A DNA stretch of 64,000 bases from JBFHFS01 sp041583495. Lineage in GTDB: Bacteria; Bacteroidota; Bacteroidia; Bacteroidales; Marinilabiliaceae. The notes below the pieces were generated by a model that had not been told where the DNA came from, made no database searches, and saw only the letters and a program-made list of their open reading frames with translations. The DNA is taken from positions 42,601 through 106,600 of the forward strand of contig JBFHFS010000010.1 in assembly GCA_041583495.1 (NCBI GenBank), written 5' to 3'. Both the position numbers and the translations under genes were made by a program. How positions within the stretch are numbered: the stretch's first letter is position 1; each line of letters starts with the position of its first letter. Of this stretch, positions 1 through 9,583 are shown piece after piece.

Positions 1-182
1 TAATCATCGGCGAGGTGCTCAGCCAGCCTCAATACGGCATTGGTACCAGAATGCAGTCGGCACAAACTTTCTTAAATGTAGATGCCGTTATTGCCTGGAC
101 CCTTATTGCCGTATTCATTAGTTATGGATTCGAAAAAATGATCCGCTGGGGTGAACGTAAAATTGTAACATGGAAAGTGTAG
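1..182 (+). CDS. ABC transporter permease, C-terminal fragment
   Basis: Only the last 59 codons are present; the reading frame begins at base 3 and the start lies outside the window. The visible part contains GIGTRMQSA, a hydrophobic segment (AVIAWTLIAVFISYGF) and a charged tail ending in WKV. This is how permeases of the NitT/TauT (SsuC/TauC) type end after their last membrane helix. The stop codon overlaps the first codons of the ATP-binding protein at 170, so the two are co-translated parts of one importer. The substrate (a sulfonate, nitrate-like ion or thiamine precursor is typical of the family) cannot be told from this fragment. Confidence 0.7.
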   Translation, partial: IIGEVLSQPQYGIGTRMQSAQTFLNVDAVIAWTLIAVFISYGFEKMIRWGERKIVTWKV

Positions 183-904
183 GTATGGGCTTGCAGGTTA
201 AGGATATCAGCAAAAACTATAACGGGAATGTTCTTTTCGGGAATTTCAATCTGGAATTTTCGGAAGGTACCATTACCTGTATTCTTGGGCCTTCGGGTTG
301 TGGTAAAACTACGCTGCTAAATATTGTTGGGAAAATAATTACCCCCGATAGCGGGAATCTTATTGGATTTGAAGATAAGCTGTTTTCATACGTTTTTCAG
401 GAGCCCCGCTTATTGCCATGGAAAACGGTCGGCGGCAACATCGAATTTGTACTAAGCAGAGAATTATCTGCTGCTGAACGAAAAGCCCGGTCTGAAGAGC
501 TTATCCGACTGGTTGAACTTGACGGATTTGCCAATTATTATCCGTCGCAGTTAAGCGGAGGTATGCGCCAACGGGTTTCCATCGCACGGTCTTTTGCTTG
601 CCCCTCCGATATTATCCTTATGGATGAGCCCCTAAGTGGATTGGATATTGCGCTGAAACATAATTTGATACGATGGTTCTTGCAAATTTGGAAGTCGGAC
701 AGGCGTACCGTCATTTTTGTAACCCACGATGTTGACGAAGCCCTTTTGTTGGGTAATGAAATAATTGTTTTAAGCCAGGCTCCGGCCCAAATTGTGGCTC
801 ATGAAAAGTTAAACCAACCTGCCGGAAACCGCAGCACGGAAGAGCCGCACTTTAAAAAGTTGAAGCAAAGGCTGCTTAAGTCCTTAGGGCAATCGGATTC
901 ATAA
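170..904 (+). CDS. ABC transporter ATP-binding protein, NitT/TauT family
   Basis: This 244-residue protein has every motif of an ABC ATPase: Walker A GPSGCGKT (40-47), Q-loop FQEPRLLPW (76-84), signature LSGGMRQ (128-134), Walker B ILMDEP (149-154) and H-loop THD (185-187). The Q-loop with LLPW and the overall length match SsuB/TauB/CmpD-type import ATPases. It would power the inner-membrane permease whose end overlaps it by 13 bases. The ATG at 170 is used because of that overlap; an in-frame ATG at 185 would give a protein five residues shorter and is equally possible. No substrate-binding protein is visible on this side. An imperfect hairpin follows the gene, so this is probably the last gene of the operon. 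Confidence 0.9.
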   Translation: MESVGMGLQVKDISKNYNGNVLFGNFNLEFSEGTITCILGPSGCGKTTLLNIVGKIITPDSGNLIGFEDKLFSYVFQEPRLLPWKTVGGNIEFVLSRELSAAERKARSEELIRLVELDGFANYYPSQLSGGMRQRVSIARSFACPSDIILMDEPLSGLDIALKHNLIRWFLQIWKSDRRTVIFVTHDVDEALLLGNEIIVLSQAPAQIVAHEKLNQPAGNRSTEEPHFKKLKQRLLKSLGQSDS

Positions 905-939
905 TCTTGTTGGTTTAATGGTTCAGTATACCGGAGTTG

Positions 940-988
940 CCCGGTCCAACCACCTTCCGGATTCAACTAAGTTGGGTCCGGTTTTTTT
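940..988 (+). terminator. Probable rho-independent terminator after the ABC operon
   Basis: An imperfect inverted repeat (CCGGTCCAAC near 941 against GTTGGGTCCGG at 971-981) is followed by seven T residues. It lies 36 bases after the ATPase stop. The stem contains a mismatch and a long loop, so the call is moderate. Confidence 0.5.
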
Positions 989-1129
989 AGACCCTGTTAT
1001 TTTTAATTTCTCACAAAATTAGCCTTTGTGGTATTAGAATATATTAAAAGTGCTCTTTTATTTTAGTATTTAATAGCAAAAAAGGGAAAACTTCCATTTT
1101 ATAACTTCAATCGACATATAAAAAATAAC

Positions 1130-1137
1130 TACATTTG
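1130..1137 (+). promoter_or_regulatory. Bacteroidota -7 promoter element (TACATTTG)
   Basis: TACATTTG matches the Bacteroidota -7 consensus TAnnTTTG and lies 16 bases before the sigma factor ATG, so the leader would be only about 10 bases. No convincing -33 TTTG is seen upstream. Confidence 0.5.
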
Positions 1138-1153
1138 TATTCATTATTTAACA

Positions 1154-1717
1154 ATGCACCCTATCGATAAAAAAATAAAGCTCATAGCGGAAGGTAGTAC
1201 TAAAACATTTAAAGAATTTTATGACCGCCTTTTCCCTTCATTAGCCTTTTTTTCCATTCAATTGGTAAAAGATAGGGATGAAGCGAGTGATATTGTGCAG
1301 GAAGCATTTTTGCTATACTGGAACAGGCGAAATGAGTTTGAAAATTTGGAGGGCGTAAAAGTCTTTTTGTATACAGTCATAAAAAACTCCGGACTTAATT
1401 ACCTCCGTTCAAAAAAAGTACACTCCAGACATCTTGCGTATATTGAAAATAACGAAAGCCATTTTTTTAAAAATTCAATAATTGAAGAAGAAACCATTTC
1501 AATAATTAAAACCGCCCTTACTTATCTGCCCCCCCAAACAAAAAACATCATAGAATTAAGTATGCAGGGTGCTAAAAATATGGATATTGCTGAAACCCTC
1601 GGTGTTTCCATTAATACTGTTAAAACCCTTAAGCTTCGGGCCTATAAGCTTCTGCGTGAAAAATTGAAAAATCACGTTTATGCTCTTTTCTTACTATCCG
1701 ATTTATTGCTTAGGTAA
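1154..1717 (+). CDS. ECF RNA polymerase sigma factor (Bacteroides expansion type)
   Basis: This 187-residue protein has the two domains of an extracytoplasmic-function sigma factor. Sigma region 2 spans about residues 20-90 and includes DEASDIVQEAFLLYW. Sigma region 4 spans about 123-170, with the helix-turn-helix MDIAETLGVSINTVK. Region 3 and region 1.1 are absent, as usual for the class. Sigma factors of this kind are held by a FecR-type anti-sigma factor and released by a signal from a SusC-like receptor. FecR and an STN-bearing SusC follow in the same direction, although 807 bases separate this gene from fecR, so they may be separate transcripts. It probably activates the fecR-susC operon. 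Confidence 0.9.
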   Translation: MHPIDKKIKLIAEGSTKTFKEFYDRLFPSLAFFSIQLVKDRDEASDIVQEAFLLYWNRRNEFENLEGVKVFLYTVIKNSGLNYLRSKKVHSRHLAYIENNESHFFKNSIIEEETISIIKTALTYLPPQTKNIIELSMQGAKNMDIAETLGVSINTVKTLKLRAYKLLREKLKNHVYALFLLSDLLLR

Positions 1718-2524
1718 ATCGATTAAAAGGTTTTAATGATGGGCTCCCCATAAATACTGAGCTTTGAAAATCTCTTTTTATTGCTGATGCGTTTGATTTC
1801 AACATTAATCTTGCCACCGAGTGGCACAATATGAATAACCGTGGGTGCAAACCCACGGTAGACTACAACCTGAATGTCACAGCCCTTAAGGGGCTGAATA
1901 TTAAACTTGTTTGTCGGGTTAATTATTCAACCCCTGGGGTTGCTAGAGCGTTTTCATGTCTTTTACCGTGGGTTGCACCCATGGTTATTCAAAGTAAAAC
2001 CCCTTCGGGGTAAATATATCAATTCAAATCAAAAAATCAACGAGCACTTATATATGGCTTATTATCAAAAACATGAAAACACATTTTTCAAGTTAATGCA
2101 TCATCCGTATTTTCTTCTAATCAACAATGAATTAACAGGGTGTTGTTTGTTCATTACAGTGCCCAATGTTCTTCTGTCTGCGTTTGTGACGTTGTTGTAA
2201 TGTCTCCAACATCATTTCATCTGCCATTTAACCTTGAGTAGGACAAACCAATCTGTTGTCCACCCGGGTTACCTGTTGATGGTTGCCCAAACAGCCAAAA
2301 ACTGTTTTTCGCTCCTTTTTTTATTGCTGCGTCGGTTTATGTATTTGGAAACGAGTTTGATGCACAAAGAATAAGCTTGTTGACAAATGCCTCAACACCT
2401 GGGGATCGTTTTTAAATCTTTTAAGGAAAAACCAATCCGTAAAAAAAATTACTGACTTATGTCACCCATTTTTTACTTGAGCGTTATTTATAATAAAGTG
2501 AAACACTTTAAAGGTTAAGATTTA
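1718..2524 (+). other. Gene-free spacer between the sigma factor and fecR
   Basis: No convincing gene is present. A palindromic repeat element occupies 1831-1992 (annotated separately) and is followed by a small hairpin with ACCCCTTCGGGGT at 1999-2011. The remaining 500 bases are AT-rich. The two short open frames near 1831-2200 run through the palindromes and have no protein-like composition. The region just before fecR should hold its promoter, but no clear TAnnTTTG box is seen. Confidence 0.6.
1831..1992. repeat. Palindromic REP/MITE-like element with terminal inverted repeats
   Basis: The ends are inverted copies of each other: ATGAATAACCGTGGGTGCAA at 1831-1850 against TTGCACCCATGGTTATTCAA at 1973-1992 (18 of 20 bases complementary). 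Each end can also fold on itself (ACCGTGGGTGCAAACCCACGGT on the left is a short-loop hairpin). Inside are two more perfect hairpins, CAGCCCTTAAGGGGCTG (1880-1896) and CAACCCCTGGGGTTG (1928-1942). Repeats built this way are typically non-autonomous and spread by a transposase in trans; none is encoded in this window. Confidence 0.7.
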
Positions 2525-3709
2525 ATGAAAACATATTTAAAGATTAGTAAGCTTCTGGTAGGCAAGCTTTCTAATGATTTGACCGTTGAGGAAAACAAAA
2601 TAATTGAGCAGTGGCTTAAAGAAGATCCTTCCAATCAAATCCTCTTTGAGAAAATTCGGAATAAAAAAGAGTGGGATAAAAGAGAAGAAAGAATCAATCT
2701 GCTGGATAAGGAGCTTATCTGGAAAAATATTCATGACCAAATCCGTCCGGAAAGAACAAAACCTGTTTTCCCTTTTAGATCAGTCATGAAGTATGCGGCC
2801 GCCATTTTAATCCCTGTAGCAATGGTTTATGGAGGATGGAATTTGTATAAGTATATCCAGCGCGATATTAATAGTCCCATTGTGCAAATAAAACCAGGAG
2901 CCTCCAAAGCCCAGTTAATATATGGAAATCAAATTATCGAGCTGGGTGAAAGGGATACCATCCTTAATACCACTAATAATAGTGTAGCGGTTGAAATAAA
3001 TTCGGGAGGAATAAAGTACAAAAAGGATATAAGTGATAGCAAGGCTGCAGAATTACACACCATCAGAATACCCAGGGGGGGAGAATATTTCCTCACTCTT
3101 TCGGATGGAACAAAGGTGTGGCTAAATTCTGATACCGAAATCAAATATCCTTCTGTTTTTATCGAAAAGGAACGTAACGTATTTATTCGGGGAGAAGCCT
3201 ATTTTGAGGTGGCAAAGGATAGTAAACACCCTTTCATCGTGCATGCAACTGGCTTGGATATACAGGTATTAGGGACTAAGTTTAATATTTCTGCCTATTC
3301 CGATGATGATTTTGTTCATGCCACTTTGGTGGAAGGAAAAGTCTTCGCGGTTGAGCAAATAAGTGGCTCAAAACAATCTGCAATCCTGGAGCCCTCACAG
3401 CAGGCCTTTATTGGTAAAAATGGCGATCCGGAATTAGTGGTTCAAACCGTGGATACCGATATCTACACTTCCTGGGTTGAGGGTAAGTATATTTTTAGGG
3501 CAGAGCCTTTAGATCAGATTCTTAAAAAACTGAGTCGCTGGTATGATGTGGAAATATTCTATGAAAATGCCGCAGTCAAACAATACACCTTCTCAGGTAT
3601 TCTCCCTCGTTTTAAAAATTGTGAAACCTTTTTAAGGGTAATGGAAAAAACGAATAGTGTGAAGTTTGAATATACTGAAAATGTCCTGGTAGTAAAAAGT
3701 GTAAAATAA
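2525..3709 (+). CDS. FecR-family anti-sigma factor
   Basis: This 394-residue inner-membrane regulator has a cytoplasmic N-terminal sigma-binding part (1-85), one membrane helix (about 89-106, YAAAILIPVAMVYGGW), a periplasmic FecR domain (about 178-275, containing LSDGTKVWLNSDTEIKYP and GEAYFEVAKD) and a C-terminal DUF4974-type domain (about 320-392, AEPLDQILKKLSRWYDV). By homology, the periplasmic part contacts the N-terminal signalling domain of the SusC protein encoded 76 bases downstream, and the cytoplasmic part controls the ECF sigma factor upstream. Length and domain order are normal for the family in Bacteroidota. Confidence 0.92.
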   Translation: MKTYLKISKLLVGKLSNDLTVEENKIIEQWLKEDPSNQILFEKIRNKKEWDKREERINLLDKELIWKNIHDQIRPERTKPVFPFRSVMKYAAAILIPVAMVYGGWNLYKYIQRDINSPIVQIKPGASKAQLIYGNQIIELGERDTILNTTNNSVAVEINSGGIKYKKDISDSKAAELHTIRIPRGGEYFLTLSDGTKVWLNSDTEIKYPSVFIEKERNVFIRGEAYFEVAKDSKHPFIVHATGLDIQVLGTKFNISAYSDDDFVHATLVEGKVFAVEQISGSKQSAILEPSQQAFIGKNGDPELVVQTVDTDIYTSWVEGKYIFRAEPLDQILKKLSRWYDVEIFYENAAVKQYTFSGILPRFKNCETFLRVMEKTNSVKFEYTENVLVVKSVK

Positions 3710-3785
3710 AAAACGGATTGGGCGGTAGCCTATTCCCGAATACAAGGAACAGCTGTTTTTATGTGTAATTAATAAGGCCAAAATT

Positions 3786-6700
3786 ATGAGAGAAAAATCA
3801 GGTAAACGGTTTCTCGTTTATTATTATGCGAAGTCTAAAAGAATTTTAATTATGGGGAATTTATTTCTTTTCTTGGCGTTCATGAACATTCAGGTTCAGG
3901 CCAGGGTGTTAGATTTAAAGCTGGTAAGTATGAGCCTGCAGGATGCCTCGCTTTATGAAATGCTCAAATCCATTGAACAGCAAACAGGATTTGGCTTTTT
4001 GTACAGCGAATCAGAAATTGATATTACGGAAAAAGTTAGCGTAAATGCTCAAAATAAGCCAATTGGAGACTTGCTTAGCGAGGTGTTGCCCAGATTAGGT
4101 TTAGATTTTGAAATTGACGAATTGGTGATTATTTTAAAAGCCCGGACAGAAAAGGAGGGAGCGGTCAGGGAGCAGCAGCAGGTCGTGGAGGATCCCATTC
4201 GGATTACAGGTCGAATAACAGATAAAGATGGCCTCCCATTACCCGGGGCTACCATTATTGATTTGAAATCTAAAAGGGGAGTAATATCCAATGCGGATGG
4301 CAATTACTCTATTCCTGTTCCTGATTCAACCTCTGTTTTAAGAATTAGTTTCGTGGGGTTCGAAACCCGGGAAATTACTGTTGGCACTCAAACCACCATT
4401 AATATTCAAATGCAAACTTCTGCCGCTGAGCTTGGTGAAGTGGTGGTAACCGGGATTGTGCAAATTAATAAAGCAAGCTTTACCGGTACAGCTACAATTG
4501 TTAAAGCTGAAGAATTATTAGCAATGGGTTCTGATAATGTAATTAAAAGCCTGGTTTTATTAGACCCCTCTTTAAATATTACGGAGAATAATGTATTGGG
4601 ATCCAATCCAAACGCTTTACCCGAGATCAGATTAAGAGGTGAAGCCATTTTAAATGTACCCGGTACAGCGCTCGACGAAACAAGCTTGACCGGAGACCCC
4701 AATCAGCCTGTGTTTATTATGGATGACTTTGAAACGACCCTTGAAAAGGTAATTGATATGGATATGAACCGGATTGAGTCTGTCACCATCTTAAAGGATG
4801 CGGCTGCAACAGCAATGTATGGGTCAAGAGCTGCAAACGGTGTGATCGTCATTCAAACCAAACAACCGGAAGAAGGGAAATTAAAGGTTAGTTATAACTT
4901 AAATATGGACTTTAGTTTTCCGGATCTTGGGTCTTATGACTTGTTAAACGCAAAAGAACTATTTAATCTCCAGAAAGATCTGAATTTATACGATTATTTT
5001 CATGAAGCCGATAATGGCGTGCATAAAGTAACAGCCATCGAAAGATATATTGCTCAGGGTGTCAATACCGACTGGCTGGCACAACCAACCCGAAATGCAG
5101 TGGGTCAAAAACACTCATTGAATTTGATGGGTGGAGATAAGTACATGAGGTATATGTTGGATGTGAACTACAGTGATAAACCCGGTGTTATAAAGGAATC
5201 AGGACGTAAAAATACGGGTATTGCCTTAACGCTTAATTATAATTTAAATGATCAACTTATTTTTAGAAACAGATTATCTGTGGATAAAAATAATTCCCAA
5301 AATTCGCCTTATGGTTCATTTGATTATTATACAAAAATGCCCCCGTTTTTACCAATAAAAAATGCGAATGGCCAGCTCATTGAGCGTTATGTTATTCCGG
5401 TATACGATACGGATGAGATTAGGTACTTTCCTCAGTATAATCCTGTATATGAGGCAGGTGTAGGCAATTCTGACAAGTCGGAATATACCGACATAAACAA
5501 TGACTTCTCATTGGAATGGAGAATCACATCCGCTTTAAAATTAAAAGCAAATTTATCTTATACCCGGAAAAATACTAAAACCAAAGAATTTTCTTCGCCC
5601 GACTCCTATAAGTATTGGAGCGTAGGGGATCCTGAAGAAAGAGGATTTTACAGCTATTATGATGTAAGTTTAGAATCTTATTATGGGAACGCTGTATTAA
5701 ACTATATGAAAGAAATTAACAGGCATTTTATTAATGCCTCTGTGGCCTATAATATTTCCAGCTCAATGTCTGAATTACTTGGCTTTCAAGCACAAGGGTT
5801 TGCTGCCAGGAAATTTGATAATCCGGCCTATGCCAATAGTTATGCCATCGGTGAATATCCACTTTCCTCTGAACAGACTGTTCGTTTAATTGGTGGCCTG
5901 GCTAGTGTAAACTATTCTTATGATAACAGATTTCTTTCTGATTTTACCTATCGCTTGGACGGATCTTCTCAATTTGGTTCTAATGACAAAACGGCCGGAT
6001 TCTATAGTGTGGGTTTAGGCTGGAATATTCATAATGAGAAGTTCTTAAAAAACAACCCTGTCATTAGCTTGTTCAAAATTAAAGGAACTTATGGAGAAAC
6101 AGGCTCGGTTAACTTTTCTGCTTACCAGGCTAAGGATGTATTACAGTATTATAAGGATGTGAGATATCTTGGCGGGCTGGGGACTTATCTTTCGGCTTTG
6201 GGTAACGAAAATCTTAGCTGGCAAACCACAACAACGCTGGACCTGGGAGTCGATTTTGGTTTCTTTTCGAATAAATTATCAGGATCTTTTAACTATTACG
6301 ATAAGAATACGAGTGATATGATTATGGATATCACCACTCCGCCCTCCATAGGATTTGATTCATTTAAAGAAAATCTTGGAGAGATGGAAAATATAGGCTT
6401 TGAGTTCGCTCTTCGTGCCAAACTGATTGATAGAACTAAACTTAAGTGGAATGTCTATCTGTCCGGCTACCAGAACAAATCAAAAATTCTCGGGATTGGG
6501 AATTCTCTTAAATTCTATAATGAGTTAAGTAATCAATCAGGTTTAACAGATGCCGAAATACAGGCATACGAAGAGACCTATGGTTCGGCCGATGATCTTA
6601 TCAAGGAAACTTCACACAACTTCTACGTTCGATTTGAGGAAGGTGAATCCAATACCGCCATCTATGCGGTCCAATCATTGGGTATTGACCCAATGACAGG

Positions 6701-7244
6701 TATGGAAATTTTCCTTTCTAAGGATGGTACACCCACTTTTGACTGGGATGCCCAGGATAAAGTAATTGTGGGGGATACAGAACCTAAACTCAGAGGAAAC
6801 TTTGGCACCAATGTCGCTTATGGTCCGTTTGAAATGGGTTTGACTTTTTCGTATAGTACTGGTGGGCAACAGTATAATTACACCCTGGTGGAGAAAGTTG
6901 AAAACTCAAATAAGTACTACAATGTGGACAGAAGAGTGTTGGAAGAAACCTGGATGGAACCCGGTGATATCGTTAAATACAAAAATAATGTACTTAGCTG
7001 GGGCCGTATGAGCTATACCCCCGCCAGTGATCGATTTGTTCAGGACTATAGTTATGTAAGGTTAAGCTCTGCCAATATGAATTACTATTTGCCAGAACGG
7101 TTTTACGATAAATTAGGCATGGAATCACTGCGACTTTCGTTTAATATGAGTGACGTTTTTAACTGGTCGACGGTTAAGATGGAGCGTGGGACTTCTTACC
7201 CCTATGCCCGCTCTTTCACTTTAGGATTACGTGCTAACTTTTAA
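3786..7244 (+). CDS. SusC/RagA-family TonB-linked outer membrane transporter with STN domain
   Basis: This 1152-residue protein starts with a long signal sequence ending near VQA (38). It continues with a secretin/TonB short N-terminal (STN) signalling domain (about 45-118), a carboxypeptidase-regulatory-like domain (about 138-212, ITGRITDKDGLPLPGATI), a TonB-box-like LGEVVVTG (216-223), a plug, and a 22-strand-type barrel ending in FTLGLRANF. It should import an oligomeric nutrient through the outer membrane using TonB energy. The STN domain is the hallmark of SusC proteins that signal through FecR to an ECF sigma factor, which fits the two upstream genes. SusD follows after 11 bases. The substrate is unknown; no glycoside hydrolase is adjacent, so a peptide or cofactor substrate is as likely as a glycan. 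Confidence 0.95.
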   Translation: MREKSGKRFLVYYYAKSKRILIMGNLFLFLAFMNIQVQARVLDLKLVSMSLQDASLYEMLKSIEQQTGFGFLYSESEIDITEKVSVNAQNKPIGDLLSEVLPRLGLDFEIDELVIILKARTEKEGAVREQQQVVEDPIRITGRITDKDGLPLPGATIIDLKSKRGVISNADGNYSIPVPDSTSVLRISFVGFETREITVGTQTTINIQMQTSAAELGEVVVTGIVQINKASFTGTATIVKAEELLAMGSDNVIKSLVLLDPSLNITENNVLGSNPNALPEIRLRGEAILNVPGTALDETSLTGDPNQPVFIMDDFETTLEKVIDMDMNRIESVTILKDAAATAMYGSRAANGVIVIQTKQPEEGKLKVSYNLNMDFSFPDLGSYDLLNAKELFNLQKDLNLYDYFHEADNGVHKVTAIERYIAQGVNTDWLAQPTRNAVGQKHSLNLMGGDKYMRYMLDVNYSDKPGVIKESGRKNTGIALTLNYNLNDQLIFRNRLSVDKNNSQNSPYGSFDYYTKMPPFLPIKNANGQLIERYVIPVYDTDEIRYFPQYNPVYEAGVGNSDKSEYTDINNDFSLEWRITSALKLKANLSYTRKNTKTKEFSSPDSYKYWSVGDPEERGFYSYYDVSLESYYGNAVLNYMKEINRHFINASVAYNISSSMSELLGFQAQGFAARKFDNPAYANSYAIGEYPLSSEQTVRLIGGLASVNYSYDNRFLSDFTYRLDGSSQFGSNDKTAGFYSVGLGWNIHNEKFLKNNPVISLFKIKGTYGETGSVNFSAYQAKDVLQYYKDVRYLGGLGTYLSALGNENLSWQTTTTLDLGVDFGFFSNKLSGSFNYYDKNTSDMIMDITTPPSIGFDSFKENLGEMENIGFEFALRAKLIDRTKLKWNVYLSGYQNKSKILGIGNSLKFYNELSNQSGLTDAEIQAYEETYGSADDLIKETSHNFYVRFEEGESNTAIYAVQSLGIDPMTGMEIFLSKDGTPTFDWDAQDKVIVGDTEPKLRGNFGTNVAYGPFEMGLTFSYSTGGQQYNYTLVEKVENSNKYYNVDRRVLEETWMEPGDIVKYKNNVLSWGRMSYTPASDRFVQDYSYVRLSSANMNYYLPERFYDKLGMESLRLSFNMSDVFNWSTVKMERGTSYPYARSFTLGLRANF

Positions 7245-7255
7245 ACTTTAGAAAG

Positions 7256-8746
7256 ATGAAAAATAAATTATTAATTATACTAATCGTACTAAGCCAGTCC
7301 TTCTTTGGATGCAGTGAATGGTTGGATGTAGCCCCTGAAACAGATATCGATTTGAAAGATCAGATAACCTCAGCGGATGGTTTTAAAGAGATGCTCAATG
7401 GCGTTTATCTTTCATTAGCAAGTGAAAGTCTGTATGGGCACCACCTAATATATGGAGCGTTGGAACAAGCAGCACAAAGCCATATTGGTTCCACAACCTA
7501 TTTCCCGATAGGGGAGTTCAATTATGAATCAACGGTGGCCCGATCGACTATTGATGCTATCTGGAGTAACCTTTATAATGCAATTGCCAATGATAATTTA
7601 ATATTGGATAATATTGATGCTAAGGCTGAATTATTCCATGCAGATGATTTTTCTTTGATAAAGGCTGAAGCATTTGCTCTTAGAGCATTTGTTCACTTTG
7701 ATCTTTTAAGGATGTTTGGGGATGCTTATATAGACGGGACCAATGAAGATCCGCAAATTCCTTACGTCACAAAATATGAAAGAGCAAGATATCCTCATCT
7801 TCCTATGGCAGACGTGTTTGAGAAAATACTGGCTGACCTGGATGCAGCAGAAACGTTGCTTGAAGAAGCTGATCCATTGGTGGGTAGCTACAAGGGTAGT
7901 TTATTTGAACCTTCTGAACGTAAGTATCATCTGAACTACTATGCTGTTTTAGCCCTGAAAGCAAGAGTCTATATCACTATGAAAGACAAGGCAAATGCAT
8001 TAGTTTATGCCGAAAAAGTTATAAATGAGTTCGATTGGAATTGGGTATCTCCCGACCGCTTAAATGGAAGTGATGATGAAAAGGATCTTCTGTTTGTTGA
8101 TGAGCTGGTAGCTGCATTGAATGTGTCAAAACTGGATGATTATTATACCACATACTTTGGAGAGTATGATAATCAATATCATACCGCAACTTCAAGTGCT
8201 AATTATGCAGATATTGTATTTGAGAAATCCATTGCTCCGAGATTATGGTTTCAATCCCCCACGCCGGGCCCAGGTGGAAATGACTGGAGATATTTACATT
8301 TGATGAAACTGGGTCAAATGGGTTTTAGATCCGTCTCTATTAAATATGATCAGGACATCCCCATACGTAAATATTATTCTGACGAAGGTTGGGTTACTTT
8401 TATTCAACACAGAACGGTTCCCTTAATCAGAATTACTGAATTAATGTTAATTGCTGCAGAAGCCAGCATCGATTCAGATATTGATAAAGCCACACAATAT
8501 GTTAATACCATCAAAGAGAAAAGAGATGTTGAATTGACGGATATTTCCGGAGATGTTTTGGGGGCTATCGTAAAAGAATTACGTAAGGAAACTTACCTGG
8601 AGGGGCAAACTTTTTATATGTATAAACGCCTGCAACTCTTAAGTATACCAACAATGGGTACAAGATGGTTTAGAGCAGTAACACCTGATAATTATATTTT
8701 CCCCATGCCTGACAATGAGGTGGAATTTGGAAATATTTCTGAATAA
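7256..8746 (+). CDS. SusD/RagB-family nutrient-binding outer membrane lipoprotein
   Basis: This 496-residue protein has a lipoprotein signal (SQSFFGC, lipidated Cys19) followed by SEWLDVAPET, the typical start of mature SusD proteins. The body is rich in helices of the tetratricopeptide-like SusD fold, for example KAEAFALRAFVHFDLLRMFG and NYYAVLALKARVYITMKDK. It should sit on the cell surface as a lid over the SusC barrel encoded 11 bases upstream and capture the substrate. Length is slightly below average, and the C-terminal DNEVEFG is close to the usual ending. It is in one operon with susC and the next two lipoproteins. Confidence 0.94.
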   Translation: MKNKLLIILIVLSQSFFGCSEWLDVAPETDIDLKDQITSADGFKEMLNGVYLSLASESLYGHHLIYGALEQAAQSHIGSTTYFPIGEFNYESTVARSTIDAIWSNLYNAIANDNLILDNIDAKAELFHADDFSLIKAEAFALRAFVHFDLLRMFGDAYIDGTNEDPQIPYVTKYERARYPHLPMADVFEKILADLDAAETLLEEADPLVGSYKGSLFEPSERKYHLNYYAVLALKARVYITMKDKANALVYAEKVINEFDWNWVSPDRLNGSDDEKDLLFVDELVAALNVSKLDDYYTTYFGEYDNQYHTATSSANYADIVFEKSIAPRLWFQSPTPGPGGNDWRYLHLMKLGQMGFRSVSIKYDQDIPIRKYYSDEGWVTFIQHRTVPLIRITELMLIAAEASIDSDIDKATQYVNTIKEKRDVELTDISGDVLGAIVKELRKETYLEGQTFYMYKRLQLLSIPTMGTRWFRAVTPDNYIFPMPDNEVEFGNISE

Positions 8747-8795
8747 TTAATTTGATAGAGAAATGACCAAAAAATTATTGTTTAAATAAAACATT

Positions 8796-9572
8796 ATGAA
8801 GACAAAAAATAGTTCTATAATACTTCTACTTTTGGTATTCGTGCTTTCTTGTTCGAAAGACGAGATTACCGAATACAGAGGCGTTAATTATGTTTATTTT
8901 GAAGATGAGGTTAATGATGAAGGTGAATATCCCTCGAAATACTTTACCTTCTTATTTGAGGATGAATCTACCACAGAGAAATTAATTGAAATTCCCGTCT
9001 TGGTATCCGGTGCAATGTCTGATATTGATCGCTTGTTTAAGGTAGAAATTATTGATACGTTAACAACTGCGGTTGAAAATACACATTATGTGATGGATCC
9101 TGATATGCAGCTAGTTGGCAATAATTCTACAGGTGGAAACCTTATCGTTAGGATACTGAGAACTGCGGATATGAAAGATACAGAATATACTTTAGGGTTA
9201 AAAGTTGTGGCAAATGACAATTTTACGCCGGCTTTTAGCCAGGTATATGTTTTGCGTTTTAGTGATTTCCTTGCACAACCTGATTGGTGGTATCCCTGGA
9301 CCAGGTACGCAGGCCTTAACGGTTCATATCCATATATTGGGGAGTTTACTGTTACTAAGTGTTTGTTATGGATGGAATACAATGGTGTAATGGATGGTAC
9401 GAATCCAATTGCCCAACATATTAGTCGGTTTAACCCTTCTGTGGGCGAATGGCAGTATAATGATGCACCTGTAGATGCGATTATATTTGGCTTTAGAAAA
9501 TGGTTGGAAAATCATCCGGATGCTCCTTTATATGATGAAAATGGGGATTTAGTTGTAAATACACTTGACTAA
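8796..9572 (+). CDS. DUF4843-type surface lipoprotein
   Basis: This 258-residue protein has a short lipoprotein signal with Cys19 (FVLSCSKDE). The mature part is beta-rich (YFEDEVNDEGEYPSKYFTF, then IEIPVLVSGAMSDIDR and a VKVVANDNF-like segment), matching the DUF4843 pattern of proteins encoded just after SusD. These are thought to be accessory surface proteins of SusCD complexes, but no biochemical role is established. It lies 49 bases after susD and 11 bases before the next lipoprotein gene, so it belongs to the same operon. Confidence 0.8.
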   Translation: MKTKNSSIILLLLVFVLSCSKDEITEYRGVNYVYFEDEVNDEGEYPSKYFTFLFEDESTTEKLIEIPVLVSGAMSDIDRLFKVEIIDTLTTAVENTHYVMDPDMQLVGNNSTGGNLIVRILRTADMKDTEYTLGLKVVANDNFTPAFSQVYVLRFSDFLAQPDWWYPWTRYAGLNGSYPYIGEFTVTKCLLWMEYNGVMDGTNPIAQHISRFNPSVGEWQYNDAPVDAIIFGFRKWLENHPDAPLYDENGDLVVNTLD

Positions 9573-9583
9573 AAAATGACAAA

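Noticed and set aside
1831..2200. Two short open frames (60 and 97 codons) after the sigma factor gene
   Set aside because: They run through palindromic repeat DNA and have no protein-like features.
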